DNA from: Flavobacteriales bacterium UBA3477
Lineage (GTDB): Bacteria > Bacteroidota > Bacteroidia > Flavobacteriales > Schleiferiaceae
Assembly: GCA_002378005.1 (NCBI GenBank)
Contig: DFQY01000053.1
Span: 48,966 to 112,965 of the forward strand
Length of the DNA: 64,000 nucleotides
Direction of reading: 5' to 3'
Numbering within the stretch: position 1 is the first letter of the stretch; every line of letters starts with the position of its first letter. Shown here one piece after another: positions 42,936 through 52,564 of the stretch. A model generated the notes under the pieces. It was not told the DNA's origin. It did no database searches and saw nothing but the letters and a program-made list of their open reading frames with translations. The translations under genes were made by a program, and so were the position numbers.

Positions 42936-44390
42936 TTATACCGTTGGTATGTTTTCTAAAGTTCTCAAAAAGAATTCCCAACTCTTCTGTACGCTGCTAA
43001 TTTGACATTTTTCGTCTGGACTGTGAGCCCCACGAATATTCGGGCCAAAAGAAATGAGTTCCATCTCCGGATAATTGGTCCCTAAAATTCCACATTCTAA
43101 CCCTGCATGGCAAGCCGCAACGTGAGGCTGCTCTTTGAACATCTCTACGTATAGCTCGCGCATCGTGGTTAGGATTGCACTGGTAGGATTCGGCGTCCAA
43201 CCCGGGTAGTTGCCGCTGAGTTCTACTGCACAACCCATTGATATAAAATTACGCTCAATGGCACGTGCTAAATCCATTTTCTCCGTTTCCACTGCACTAC
43301 GTGTTAAACACATGATGATCAACTGACCATTTTCAATGGCCACACGTGCAAGGTTGTTAGAAGTTTGAACTAGGCCTTCGATATCTGGTGACATTCGATA
43401 GATGCCATTAGGACAGGCATAAATAGAACTGATCATAGCTTCTTTGAAATCTGCGTTCACTACTTCAGCTGGCAGGGACGTCTCTGCCCAAAGGACTTGA
43501 GCGCTTGCATCCGTGGTACGGTGTTCCGCCTTAATCTCTGCGGCTACAGCCTCCAAGGTTGACACTACCTCGTTTTCCATGGATGCATCAAATACCACCA
43601 CTGCATTGCTTTCGCGAGGGATCGCATTGCGTAAGCCACCACCATTTAGCGCACATAATTGGACACTAGCTCCTAGCCTGTCCAGGATTCTATTCATTAA
43701 CTTATTGGCGTTGCCTAATCCCTTGTGGATATCCATACCACTATGGCCACCGTTTAGTCCTTTCACCGACAATGCCAACGCTTTTGCTACAGCAGGTGCA
43801 GCTACCATAGGTACAGTGGCTGTTGCTGTTACATCAATACCTCCTGCACAACCGATGGTAAGCTCATCATCGTCTTCCGTATCAATGTTGAGCAAGATTT
43901 TTCCGTTCAGCATACCGCCCTTCAATTCCAGAGCGCCGGTCATACCCGTTTCTTCATCAATGGTAAAGAGGGCATCGATGGCAGGATGTGCAATATCCGT
44001 AGAGCTAAGGATCGCCATGATAAAGGCAACACCAATACCGTTGTCCGCGCCCAACGTGGTGCCATCGGCTTTGACCCAGTCTCCATCTACTGACATGCGG
44101 ATGCCTTCTGTATCAAAATCGAATTCTGTGCCGTTGTTCTTTTGGTGTACCATGTCCAAGTGTGCCTGCAATACCACAGGAGTTCTTCCCTCCATACCTG
44201 GTGAAGCAGGTTTGCGAATGAATACATTACCAATGTGGTCAACCTCCGTGGGCAGGCCTAAAGAATGGCCAAAGTCCACCATGAATTTGATCACGCGCTC
44301 TTCTTTCTTAGACGGGCGAGGTACTGCATTTAAATCTGCAAAATGGTTCCAGACACTCGAAGGCGAAAGGGATCTTACTGCTTCACTCAT
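42936..44390 (-). CDS. pepD: Aminoacyl-histidine dipeptidase (PepD, M20 family)
   Basis: A 484-residue cytosolic dimetal dipeptidase acting on dipeptides such as carnosine-like substrates. Metal-binding and catalytic positions of M20 enzymes are visible: H77 and D79 in VVLQAHLDMVHQ, the bridging aspartate in LGADNGIGVAF, and the catalytic EE in FTIDEETGMTG. The C-terminal metal histidine lies in the conserved GAHSPDEKCQI. The length matches E. coli PepD (485). It lies between argS (1-bp gap) and ffh (4-bp gap). A long antisense open frame here is a codon-bias artefact. Confidence 0.95.
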   Translation of the reverse strand: MSEAVRSLSPSSVWNHFADLNAVPRPSKKEERVIKFMVDFGHSLGLPTEVDHIGNVFIRKPASPGMEGRTPVVLQAHLDMVHQKNNGTEFDFDTEGIRMSVDGDWVKADGTTLGADNGIGVAFIMAILSSTDIAHPAIDALFTIDEETGMTGALELKGGMLNGKILLNIDTEDDDELTIGCAGGIDVTATATVPMVAAPAVAKALALSVKGLNGGHSGMDIHKGLGNANKLMNRILDRLGASVQLCALNGGGLRNAIPRESNAVVVFDASMENEVVSTLEAVAAEIKAEHRTTDASAQVLWAETSLPAEVVNADFKEAMISSIYACPNGIYRMSPDIEGLVQTSNNLARVAIENGQLIIMCLTRSAVETEKMDLARAIERNFISMGCAVELSGNYPGWTPNPTSAILTTMRELYVEMFKEQPHVAACHAGLECGILGTNYPEMELISFGPNIRGAHSPDEKCQISSVQKSWEFFLRTLENIPTV

Positions 44391-44391
44391 A

Positions 44392-46143
44392 TTACATTCT
44401 ATTTGGCACCTGAATACCCAGGCAATTCATCGACGAGGCTATGACCTCACCTACTTTCTTACTTAATAACAATCGGAAAGCAATTCGTTCATCGCTCTCC
44501 GCATTTAGGATGCTGTTGTTTTGATAGAAGCCGTTGTACTTTTTGACTAAATCGTAGGTGAAATTAGCCAAAACTGCTGGGCTCAGCTGCTTAGCGGCTT
44601 GCTCCACCACAGAAGGATATTGGACCAAGGCTTTCATCAATACGACCTCCTCTTCATTAGGGTTTAGCTCGGTCCAATTCACTGTAAGTCCCTCATGCGC
44701 CTTGCGTTGCAAGCTTTGAATACGTGCATAAGTGTATTGGATAAATGGTCCTGTGTTCCCGTTGAAGTCGATGCTTTCCGCAGGATTGAACAGCATGCGC
44801 TTTTTAGGATCTACTTTAAGGATAAAGTATTTCAACGCTCCTAGTCCTAGGGTCTGGAATAATTGGTCCTGCTCCTTTTCAGGCATATTATCTAGTTTGC
44901 CAAGTTCCTTTGAGATCGCAGCTGCATCCTGGACCATAGAATCAATCAAATCATCGGCATCCACGACCGTTCCTTCGCGGCTCTTCATCTTGCCAGAAGG
45001 TAAATCCACCATGCCATAGCTCAAGTGGTGAAGGCTCTCCGCCCATGCATAACCCAGTCGCTTTAGAATGATGAACAGGACTTTGAAGTGGTAATCTTGT
45101 TCATTACCTACTACATAGGTCATCCCCTTGGCATCAAAATCTTTAAAACGCTGAATGGCCGTACCAATATCTTGGGTCATGTATACAGAAGTACCATCGC
45201 GACGCAATACCAGCTTATGGTCTAATCCCTCATCTTCGAGATCAATCCAAACCGAGCCGTCCTCTTTGCGATAGAACACGCCATCTTCCAAACCTTTGAG
45301 TACATCGTCCTTCCCGAGAACGTAGGTATGACTCTCGTAGTAGTTTTTATCGAAGCTAACCCCTAGTTTTTTATAGGTATGGTTAAATCCTTCATAGACC
45401 CAATTATTCATGGTGCGCCACAAGTCCATTACGGCCTCATCACCCTGCTCCCATTTCAAGAGCATCTCTTGTGCTTTTACGAGCGATGGCGCCTGCTTTT
45501 TAGCATCATCCTCACTAATGCCACCGGCGACAAGGCTTTGAATTTCACTTTTGTAGACTTGGTCAAACTTCACATAGTACTTCCCGACCAAATGATCTCC
45601 TTTCATTCCTGTGCTCTCAGGAGTTTCTCCATTGCCATATTCAGACCAAGCCAACATGGACTTACAAATGTGAATGCCGCGATCATTGATGATTTGAACC
45701 TTTGTGACGGCCACCCCAGCAGCCTCAAGGATGTTGGAAACACTGCTTCCTAAGAGGTTGTTTCTAATGTGACCTAGGTGTAGAGGCTTATTCGTATTAG
45801 GCGAACTGTATTCCACGATGTACTGTCCCTTACTCCCTGGGGCCGGTAGATTTAGATTCGCATCCAACGCAAAGGCTTGGAAATCGTTGACGAAAACGTT
45901 TGAATCCAGTACCATGTTCAAGAATCCCTTGACCACATTGTATGATACAATGACACCCTGATCCATTAGGGCAGCACCAATTTCTCCCGCAACATCTTCA
46001 GGTCTTTTCTTCGCTGCACGTACAAACGGGAATACCACCAAGGTAAGATCGCCTTCAAATTCTTTGCGGGTTTCCTGCAATTCAATGGTGGTACCTACTT
46101 GGTAGAGGTTCTGTACAATGTCCTGAATCTGAGTCTCTAACAT
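44392..46143 (-). CDS. argS: Arginyl-tRNA synthetase
   Basis: A 583-residue class I synthetase. I chose the ATG at 46143 (MLETQIQDIVQN); the longer frame is inside the ctlX end. The HIGH motif is HLGHIRNN, the KMSKS-equivalent is KMKSREGT, and the N-terminal Add1 domain and the C-terminal DALR anticodon domain ending in VPNRM are present. Its 7-bp overlap with ctlX, and the arginine-directed enzyme before that, place charging of arginine next to its likely breakdown. Confidence 0.97.
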   Translation of the reverse strand: MLETQIQDIVQNLYQVGTTIELQETRKEFEGDLTLVVFPFVRAAKKRPEDVAGEIGAALMDQGVIVSYNVVKGFLNMVLDSNVFVNDFQAFALDANLNLPAPGSKGQYIVEYSSPNTNKPLHLGHIRNNLLGSSVSNILEAAGVAVTKVQIINDRGIHICKSMLAWSEYGNGETPESTGMKGDHLVGKYYVKFDQVYKSEIQSLVAGGISEDDAKKQAPSLVKAQEMLLKWEQGDEAVMDLWRTMNNWVYEGFNHTYKKLGVSFDKNYYESHTYVLGKDDVLKGLEDGVFYRKEDGSVWIDLEDEGLDHKLVLRRDGTSVYMTQDIGTAIQRFKDFDAKGMTYVVGNEQDYHFKVLFIILKRLGYAWAESLHHLSYGMVDLPSGKMKSREGTVVDADDLIDSMVQDAAAISKELGKLDNMPEKEQDQLFQTLGLGALKYFILKVDPKKRMLFNPAESIDFNGNTGPFIQYTYARIQSLQRKAHEGLTVNWTELNPNEEEVVLMKALVQYPSVVEQAAKQLSPAVLANFTYDLVKKYNGFYQNNSILNAESDERIAFRLLLSKKVGEVIASSMNCLGIQVPNRM

Positions 46144-47084
46144 GATAAAGATTTTTGGGGTAGGTAAATTTCTGCAAGCATGCATCTCGCACTACCGCCG
46201 CCCAACGTTTCAATGGTGGGAAGGTCGGAATAAATGATTGTATGGTCCAATTCTATTCTAGCCACTTGCTCCGGCGTGAGCGCGCGGTAGGCACTACCGC
46301 TCATAACCAAAAATAATTGGTCCATTGCCCCCTTTACTAAAAGCATGTTTCCTGCGAACTGTATCTTCTGTTCTTTCGTGATTTCAAGAATATCCTTACC
46401 ACTGTCCATAATGGCCTTTACCACGGCTTCGCGTTCAGCAGCGTCGTGAATGGTATCCAAACATATGAGCGCATAGGTGTTGGTCATGCACATCAGCACA
46501 TTCGTATGGTAGATAGGCTGAGGTCCAGCGGGGGTATCCTGGAATGCGCTAAATACCACGGGTGTATATTTTAATTGGCCACAAAGTGAAATAAAAGCCT
46601 TTTCGTCGGCACGTTGGCTTCGAGCCATATAGGCCATGCGCTGATCGTGGTCAAATACGATGGAACCTGTACCTTCAAGGAACACCCCTTCTTCTTCTAG
46701 GGCAGTAAGATCAATCACAGCTTCTGTAGTAAACCCCCACTTTTTTAAGATTTGAAAAATCTCCTCGCGACGTTCTAAACGGCGGTTCTCAGCCTTCATT
46801 GGGTAGAGCACTAAAGTTCCGTCCGAATGCATACTTATCCAGTTATTGGGAAAAATGCTGTCCGGGGTGTGTGGCTCGGGTGTATCTTCCAACACATGAA
46901 CGTTCACTCCTTGGGTGGTTAAAGTCGCTACGAAGTGTTCAAATTCCGCTAGAGCTTTTTCTTGGTCCGAAGCGCCAGAGGCAGCTTCCTGATTTTGATA
47001 GAAATTATCCACCGCTGTTTGCGCGTTCATACCAAAACGAACGGGACGTACCATTAGAATATGTGAACTAGCGTTATTCGTCAT
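46137..47084 (-). CDS. ctlX: Citrulline utilization hydrolase-type protein (CtlX, amidinotransferase fold)
   Basis: A 315-residue protein of the pentein (amidinotransferase) fold, starting at the ATG at 47084 (MTNNASSHILMVRPVRFG). The catalytic cysteine is in the C-terminal GGGSARCMLAEIYLP, the histidine in PIYHTNVLMCM, and an acidic pair region is TPDSIFPNNWISMHSDG. CtlX-type enzymes are described as citrulline hydrolases giving ornithine, carbon dioxide and ammonia. The assignment is by motifs I recognise, not a search. It overlaps argS by 7 bp and the arginine-deiminase-like gene by 11 bp. Confidence 0.82.
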   Translation of the reverse strand: MTNNASSHILMVRPVRFGMNAQTAVDNFYQNQEAASGASDQEKALAEFEHFVATLTTQGVNVHVLEDTPEPHTPDSIFPNNWISMHSDGTLVLYPMKAENRRLERREEIFQILKKWGFTTEAVIDLTALEEEGVFLEGTGSIVFDHDQRMAYMARSQRADEKAFISLCGQLKYTPVVFSAFQDTPAGPQPIYHTNVLMCMTNTYALICLDTIHDAAEREAVVKAIMDSGKDILEITKEQKIQFAGNMLLVKGAMDQLFLVMSGSAYRALTPEQVARIELDHTIIYSDLPTIETLGGGSARCMLAEIYLPQKSLSC

Positions 47085-47997
47085 AAGCTCTCTGTATTGG
47101 CATGGTACTACAACGGAGCAACCCACCCATTTTTACGATTTCATTGTACTGAACCAGATGAGTGTTATACCCTTGTCCAAGCAACCATTGGTTTAGCTTC
47201 TTCGCGGATGCCGGCAGAATGATGTCATTTGGGCTCACGCTAAATAAGTTGGTATGCAGGTCATACGCCTCATCTGCATCACATTCATAGACATTTTCTT
47301 CGCCGAAGAATTCCTTTAGCCACTGTACATCCTTTTGATGCTTGAACAAATGAGGCGCCATAACGGCGCCCCTTCCTATGGGCTGTAAGGCACAATCCAA
47401 ATGCAAACTACCGGCACGAGGATTCGTATCGTCCTTCAGCAGCTCAAATCCTTTAAATTCTTTGGCCGGGAATTCATCGTTGAGGTATTCCATACCCGCA
47501 TAATTAGTGCGAGCTGTCTTGTAGCGTTCAAAATCCTCATCCTTGCTCACGCCAACAAAGATGTGGTCCTGGTGCACAATCACATCTCCTCCTTCCGCAT
47601 AACAGCCAGAAGGCATCATGATGATTTGAGCCGAAGGTATACCGGCTTCAATGACGGCCATGGCATCACGTTCCTCTGCTCGGTCTTCAATGATATTTGG
47701 AATAATGAACTGATCCTCAATGACAAAAGCGATATCTCTGGCAAAAACTTGGTTCAAAGCAGGCAATACCTCGGGACGCAACACCTGCACATCCAAAGAC
47801 TCTAAAACGGCTATCAAACCTTTCATTTGCACCATGCAATCCTCCTCTGAAGGATAGTTTTTTAGTTGTACGGATTCATAGCTCCGAGCATCGTAGCAAT
47901 CCTCAAGTTCAGGGGTTCCTCCCATTCTTCGAGCCACGCCTACGACAACACTAAGCAACCTTCCATATTCGTTATGAATTTCCGGTTGTATCTGCAT
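47074..47997 (-). CDS. Arginine deiminase / dimethylarginine hydrolase-family protein
   Basis: A 307-residue pentein-fold protein if started at the ATG at 47997 (MQIQPEIHNEYG); an exact -7 promoter box overlaps the longer start at 48018, which favours 47997. It carries the catalytic histidine region GSLHLDCALQPIGRG and the C-terminal nucleophile in GGLLRCSTMPIQR. The N-terminal FARDIAFVIED holds the guanidine-binding acidic residue. It would hydrolyse arginine (or a methylated arginine) to citrulline; the substrate is inferred from its pairing with ctlX. It is the first gene of the eight-gene operon. Confidence 0.8.
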   Translation of the reverse strand: MQIQPEIHNEYGRLLSVVVGVARRMGGTPELEDCYDARSYESVQLKNYPSEEDCMVQMKGLIAVLESLDVQVLRPEVLPALNQVFARDIAFVIEDQFIIPNIIEDRAEERDAMAVIEAGIPSAQIIMMPSGCYAEGGDVIVHQDHIFVGVSKDEDFERYKTARTNYAGMEYLNDEFPAKEFKGFELLKDDTNPRAGSLHLDCALQPIGRGAVMAPHLFKHQKDVQWLKEFFGEENVYECDADEAYDLHTNLFSVSPNDIILPASAKKLNQWLLGQGYNTHLVQYNEIVKMGGLLRCSTMPIQRAYDE

Positions 47998-48015
47998 GCA
48001 TTGAGGTTTAAGCCA

Positions 48016-48023
48016 CAAAAATA
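48016..48023 (-). promoter_or_regulatory. Candidate -7 box of the eight-gene minus-strand operon
   Basis: The minus strand reads TATTTTTG (exact TAnnTTTG), 18 nt before the ATG at 47997. No TTG is at the preferred spacing. It faces away from the ftsK promoter box 60 bp further on. Confidence 0.45.
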
Positions 48024-48082
48024 GGACTTAAAAGTGTTGATAACGCTATTCAACCGCCCGAGTTTACTAATACTTGAGACAT

Positions 48083-48090
48083 TATTTTTG
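48083..48090 (+). promoter_or_regulatory. Candidate -7 box of ftsK
   Basis: TATTTTTG (exact TAnnTTTG) ends 22 nt before the ftsK ATG. The best -33 candidate is TTT at 48063-48065 with a 17-nt spacer, one base off TTG. Confidence 0.45.
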
Positions 48091-48112
48091 AATAAAACAT
48101 CCTAAGTCAACT

Positions 48113-50512
48113 ATGGCGAAAAAAGCAACGTCTTCGAAGTCTAAATCACCCTCCAAAATTCAACTGCGTTTTCAAGAATTAAATGCGAATTGGAAAGAAA
48201 TCGCCGGTGACCCAACCGTCAAAGTATTCACGGCTGTCTTATTCATTTTCTTAGGATTATTCACTCTAGTTTCTAGTTTGAGTTTTATGACCAATTGGTC
48301 CAAGGACTTCACCCTGCAATGGTCCTCCTCCATAGACGACCACACAGGAATAGGGAATGTTTTCGGACTATTAGGACATAAGCTGGGCTGGACTTTCATT
48401 ATGAGGGGCTTTGGCTTGAGCGCATTGTTATTTCCAGTTTGGTTTATGGCTGTGGGAGCACGAAATGCTTTTGCCTTAAATCGAATTAAACCAGCGAAGC
48501 TTTTGCTCCATATGATCTTCTTTGCATTGGTTGGAAGCACCTTGATCGCTTGGTTAGTGCCTGTACATCCCACATTATGGAGTGGTCTTTCTGGACATTA
48601 TATCTATCATCACTTGGCCATTATAGTGGGCCATATGGGAGTGGCACTTATTGGGTTCGTCGCTTTGCTGCTATACGTTGTTGTGGCCAGACAATTAGAA
48701 ACCCTTAGGTTGCCGAAAAAGCTAAAACCAGAAGATTCCACTGTTGAAGAGGAGGAACCCGAAGAGCAAGTCGTCGCATTCAACGACGAGGTTGATGAAG
48801 AACCATGGGCTCCAGAACCAGCGGTGGTAGAAGTTGATGAGGAGCCCTTGCCTGAACCAGAGATGGTCATTCCTACCCCTTCTCCGGCACCAGTTGCCGC
48901 CAAGAATGATGAAGAATCTCTAGAAGATACTATTAATGTACAGGTTGAGGTACTTCAAGAATTGGTTGAAGATGATAAAGCCATCAACAAAAAGGTTCAA
49001 GATTTTGGGGAATACGACCCTACTCTTGACTTGAGCAGATTCCAATTGCCTAAAATTGACCTGTTGCAACAATACGGCGATGGACAAATCACCTTTGACA
49101 AAGAGGAGATTGAAGCCAATAAGGACCGCATCGTAGAGACGCTTCAGAATTACAACATTGAAATCAAGGAGATTAAAGCCACCATTGGCCCAACAGTGAC
49201 CATGTATGAGATTGTACCCGCAGCGGGTATTCGTATTTCCAAGATCAAAAACTTGGAAGACGATATAGCCTTGAGCCTTGCAGCTTTAGGTATCCGTATC
49301 ATCGCCCCTATTCCTGGAAAAGGGACTATAGGTATAGAAGTGCCGAATGCCAATGCACAAGTGGTCAGCATGCGTCAAGTCATTGCATCTAAGAAATTCC
49401 AAGAAGCAAAAATGGAATTGCCAGTAGCCATGGGACGTACCATCACCAATGAGAACTTCATTTTTGATTTGGCCAAAATGCCGCACCTATTGATGGCAGG
49501 TGCTACGGGACAAGGTAAATCTGTGGGGTTGAATGCCATCCTAACTTCATTGCTCTACAAGAAACACCCGAGCCAATTAAAGTTTGTCCTCGTCGATCCT
49601 AAAAAGGTCGAGCTCACACTCTACAACAAAATTGAACGTCATTATTTGGCCATTTTGCCAGATTCAGACGAAGCAATCATAACGGATACCACCAAGGTGA
49701 TCAATACGCTGAATAGTCTTTGTATTGAGATGGACAACCGCTATGAGTTGCTCAAATCAGCAATGGTCCGGAACATCAAGGAGTACAATGCCAAGTTTAT
49801 TGCACGACGCCTAAATCCTGAGGAAGGTCATAAATACTTGCCCTATATCGTTTTGGTCATTGACGAGTTTGCAGATTTGATTATGACTGCGGGTAAAGAG
49901 GTGGAAATGCCTATTGCCCGTCTAGCACAGCTTGCTCGTGCCATTGGTATTCACCTCATAGTAGCCACCCAGCGCCCATCTGTAAATGTTATTACCGGTA
50001 TCATCAAGGCGAACTTCCCTGCACGTGCAGCGTTCCGTGTAACCTCAAAAATTGATTCTCGTACGATTCTAGATGCAGGTGGTGCCGATCAGCTGATCGG
50101 TAAAGGTGATATGCTCTTCTCGCAAGGATCAGATTTGGTCCGTTTACAATGTGCCTTTGTCGATACGCCGGAAGTCGATGAGATCTGTGATTTTATTGGC
50201 AACCAGCAGGCTTACCCTACAGCCTACCAACTTCCTGAGTATGTGGGTGAAGAAGGCGGTGGTGTTGGCGATATTGACCCTTCAGAAAGAGATGCCCTAT
50301 TTGAGGATGCGGCACGTTTGGTGGTCGTAACTCAACAAGGATCAACATCAATGATTCAAAGAAAACTAAAGCTTGGATACAATAGAGCCGGTCGTATTGT
50401 GGATCAATTAGAAGCTGCAGGCATAATAGGGCCATTCGAAGGATCTAAGGCTAGACAAGTATTAGTGCCTGATGAAATGGCTTTGGAACAAAAATTGAAC
50501 GGAGATGCGTAA
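48113..50512 (+). CDS. ftsK: DNA translocase FtsK/SpoIIIE
   Basis: A 799-residue hexameric DNA pump that clears chromosome termini from the division septum and activates dimer resolution. The N-terminus has four membrane helices (to about residue 200), followed by an acidic linker (about 205-290, rich in E and P). The motor has Walker A GATGQGKSVG at about 460 and Walker B VIDEFADL at about 583. A C-terminal winged helix (gamma domain) contains RKLKLGYNRAGRIVDQLE. It heads a run of co-directional envelope genes. Confidence 0.96.
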   Translation: MAKKATSSKSKSPSKIQLRFQELNANWKEIAGDPTVKVFTAVLFIFLGLFTLVSSLSFMTNWSKDFTLQWSSSIDDHTGIGNVFGLLGHKLGWTFIMRGFGLSALLFPVWFMAVGARNAFALNRIKPAKLLLHMIFFALVGSTLIAWLVPVHPTLWSGLSGHYIYHHLAIIVGHMGVALIGFVALLLYVVVARQLETLRLPKKLKPEDSTVEEEEPEEQVVAFNDEVDEEPWAPEPAVVEVDEEPLPEPEMVIPTPSPAPVAAKNDEESLEDTINVQVEVLQELVEDDKAINKKVQDFGEYDPTLDLSRFQLPKIDLLQQYGDGQITFDKEEIEANKDRIVETLQNYNIEIKEIKATIGPTVTMYEIVPAAGIRISKIKNLEDDIALSLAALGIRIIAPIPGKGTIGIEVPNANAQVVSMRQVIASKKFQEAKMELPVAMGRTITNENFIFDLAKMPHLLMAGATGQGKSVGLNAILTSLLYKKHPSQLKFVLVDPKKVELTLYNKIERHYLAILPDSDEAIITDTTKVINTLNSLCIEMDNRYELLKSAMVRNIKEYNAKFIARRLNPEEGHKYLPYIVLVIDEFADLIMTAGKEVEMPIARLAQLARAIGIHLIVATQRPSVNVITGIIKANFPARAAFRVTSKIDSRTILDAGGADQLIGKGDMLFSQGSDLVRLQCAFVDTPEVDEICDFIGNQQAYPTAYQLPEYVGEEGGGVGDIDPSERDALFEDAARLVVVTQQGSTSMIQRKLKLGYNRAGRIVDQLEAAGIIGPFEGSKARQVLVPDEMALEQKLNGDA

Positions 50513-50522
50513 ATTCGCACCC

Positions 50523-51143
50523 ATGAGAATATTAACCCTTTTATTGTTGCCGTTCTTTACTGTGGCACAATCCCATAACGAAGCCAAAGATTTGCTCAAT
50601 AAAGTATATGAGAAGACCTTAGGCCTCGAAACACAACACATCTCTTTCACCAATACCATTGCTGCACCTAGTAATGGTGGCATGAAAGAGCGCAGCTCAG
50701 ATGGGGAACTATATGCCATTGGCGAAAAGGTGCGCATTAAAACAGATGCCTTTGAATTTCTCTCGGACGGAAACAACGCTTACTTGATTTATCCCGAGGA
50801 TGAGGAGATCGAAAAAACAGCCTCTGGAGAAGAAACTTCTCTAAGCCCTTCCGATATCTTAAAGAACTACCAGAGCGGATACAGCTACAAGATGGCTGGA
50901 AAAGCCATAGAAAACGGCAAAACAATACAATATGTCGTCCTAAAACCCGTTGCTAGTGAGGAGGTTAAAGAGATAATGATCGGTGTTGATACGAAAAGTA
51001 TGTTGCTTGAAAATTACACTCAGTTCGGTATCAATGGGATCAATACCACCTTCACGGTTAAAAAGTATGAAGTAAACGTCCCCTTAAGTGCCGAGATGTT
51101 CAATATCAACGCCAAGGAGTTTGACGGTTTTTATCGACTATAG
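50523..51143 (+). CDS. LolA-like outer-membrane lipoprotein carrier
   Basis: A ~206-residue exported protein with a signal peptide ending TVAQ. The start is taken as ATG 50523 (MRILTLLLLPFF); an in-frame ATG at 50505 would overlap ftsK and is equally possible. The body has the LolA/LppX beta pattern: DLLNKVYEKTLGLETQHISF at the start, GELYAIGEKVRIKTDAFEFL and DGNNAYLIYPEDEEIE in the half-barrel. It would carry lipoproteins across the periplasm. It is 10 bp after ftsK and 2 bp before the permease gene, a common Bacteroidota order. Confidence 0.82.
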   Translation: MRILTLLLLPFFTVAQSHNEAKDLLNKVYEKTLGLETQHISFTNTIAAPSNGGMKERSSDGELYAIGEKVRIKTDAFEFLSDGNNAYLIYPEDEEIEKTASGEETSLSPSDILKNYQSGYSYKMAGKAIENGKTIQYVVLKPVASEEVKEIMIGVDTKSMLLENYTQFGINGINTTFTVKKYEVNVPLSAEMFNINAKEFDGFYRL

Positions 51144-51145
51144 GA

Positions 51146-52564
51146 ATGAATAAATTAGACTGGTACGTCTTAAAAAGTTACGTAAGACCATTGCTCCCCA
51201 CCGTGGGAATTATGGTCTTTTTCTTTTTGATGCAGATGGTCTGGAAGTACGTAGATGACCTTGCCGGTAAGGGCATAGAATGGTATGTGCTTCTAGAACT
51301 CATGATGTATTGGGCGGCCAGTGTGGTTCCTTTCGCATTGCCCGTAAGTGTGTTGTTTGCCTCCCTCCTAACCTTTGGAAACTTTGGCGAGCATTATGAA
51401 ATGGCTGCCATGAAAAGCTCCGGCATCAGCCTATTTCGAGGCATTCGCTCATTAATTATTTTGAATATTGGAATTGCCGTTGGCGCCTTTTACTTCTATA
51501 ATGATATTATTCCCGTGGCCAATTTAAAAGGCCAAAGCCTTCTTATAAATATCTCAAAGAGCAAGCCTGCCTTTCATATTACACCAGGCATCTTTTACAA
51601 TGGATTCGAAGGGTATTCTATTAAAATTGGGGAAAAATCAGGAGACGGAGAGCAGGAACTTCAAGACATCTACATCTACGATCACAAAGAGAATAAAAAA
51701 GGAAACCAGAAAGTCCTGACCGCTGCAAGTGGAATCATGCGGACAGTGGCCAATGATCAATACCTAGAGATCGAACTACACGACGGTGCAACCTATGAAG
51801 ATATTGTGAAGGCAGATCGAGAGGAACGCAAAAAGATGCCTTGGGCGCGTAGTGAGTTTGATACAGCCTACATTAGGTTCAATCTTGGCGGTTTTGATAA
51901 TCCTAACTTGTACAAAACGCGCCGTCGAGATTTTATGATGCTTAATACCCAGCAGTTGAAACTCAAAGCAGATACATTGCTTGATCAAATGGTGGAACGC
52001 GAGGACAACTTTAAAAAGAACTTGACAGGTAAGTATAAGTTTGACTATATCGAACCAGAAACTGCGGATGCCACCGAGGCCTTGAGAGATGATATCATGA
52101 AGAATCTCCTCAGCGGCATGCGATTAAGAGCCTCACAAAACGCCATACGTCTGGCCAGATCAAATCTCGATTACCTTAGACAAATGGAGCGTGAGATGGA
52201 CTGGCGCAATGAAACTAGGTTGCGCCATTGGCTCGAGTATTATAAAAAGTTTGCGCTTGGTGTTAGCATATTGATCATGTTCTTTATCGGTGCACCGTTG
52301 GGCAGTATTATTCGAAAAGGTGGGATAGGTTTGCCTTTGGTCATTAGTACTGTAGCTTTCTTGATCTTCCATGTCTTGAACACCACCTTCGAAAAAATGG
52401 GGCGCGAGGAACTTATGGAACCGCTCATTGCCACCTGGCTCCCTTCTATGATATTGGCGCCTATTGCATTGTGGTTAACCTACAGTGCTTCAACGGACAA
52501 AGCGTTGATTTCAGGAGAATGGTTTAGTACTATCACTGCAAAATTCTACCGGAAAAAAGGATGA
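51146..52564 (+). CDS. LptF/LptG-family permease (YjgP/YjgQ)
   Basis: A 472-residue inner-membrane protein with about six helices. The N-terminal half has the family start LDWYVLKSYVRPLLPTVG and GEHYEMAAMKSSGIS. A large beta-jellyroll periplasmic domain is at ~110-350, and the C-terminal helices contain GAPLGSIIRKGGIGLP. With LptB this class extracts lipopolysaccharide from the inner membrane. Whether it corresponds to F or G cannot be told. It overlaps the next glycosyltransferase gene by 4 bp. Confidence 0.9.
   Translation: MNKLDWYVLKSYVRPLLPTVGIMVFFFLMQMVWKYVDDLAGKGIEWYVLLELMMYWAASVVPFALPVSVLFASLLTFGNFGEHYEMAAMKSSGISLFRGIRSLIILNIGIAVGAFYFYNDIIPVANLKGQSLLINISKSKPAFHITPGIFYNGFEGYSIKIGEKSGDGEQELQDIYIYDHKENKKGNQKVLTAASGIMRTVANDQYLEIELHDGATYEDIVKADREERKKMPWARSEFDTAYIRFNLGGFDNPNLYKTRRRDFMMLNTQQLKLKADTLLDQMVEREDNFKKNLTGKYKFDYIEPETADATEALRDDIMKNLLSGMRLRASQNAIRLARSNLDYLRQMEREMDWRNETRLRHWLEYYKKFALGVSILIMFFIGAPLGSIIRKGGIGLPLVISTVAFLIFHVLNTTFEKMGREELMEPLIATWLPSMILAPIALWLTYSASTDKALISGEWFSTITAKFYRKKG

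Noticed and set aside
43513..44466. 317-codon plus-strand open frame opposite pepD
   Set aside because: It lies entirely antisense to a gene with intact M20 motifs, has no homologous motif, and its composition (rich in S, P and T) reflects codon bias on the other strand.
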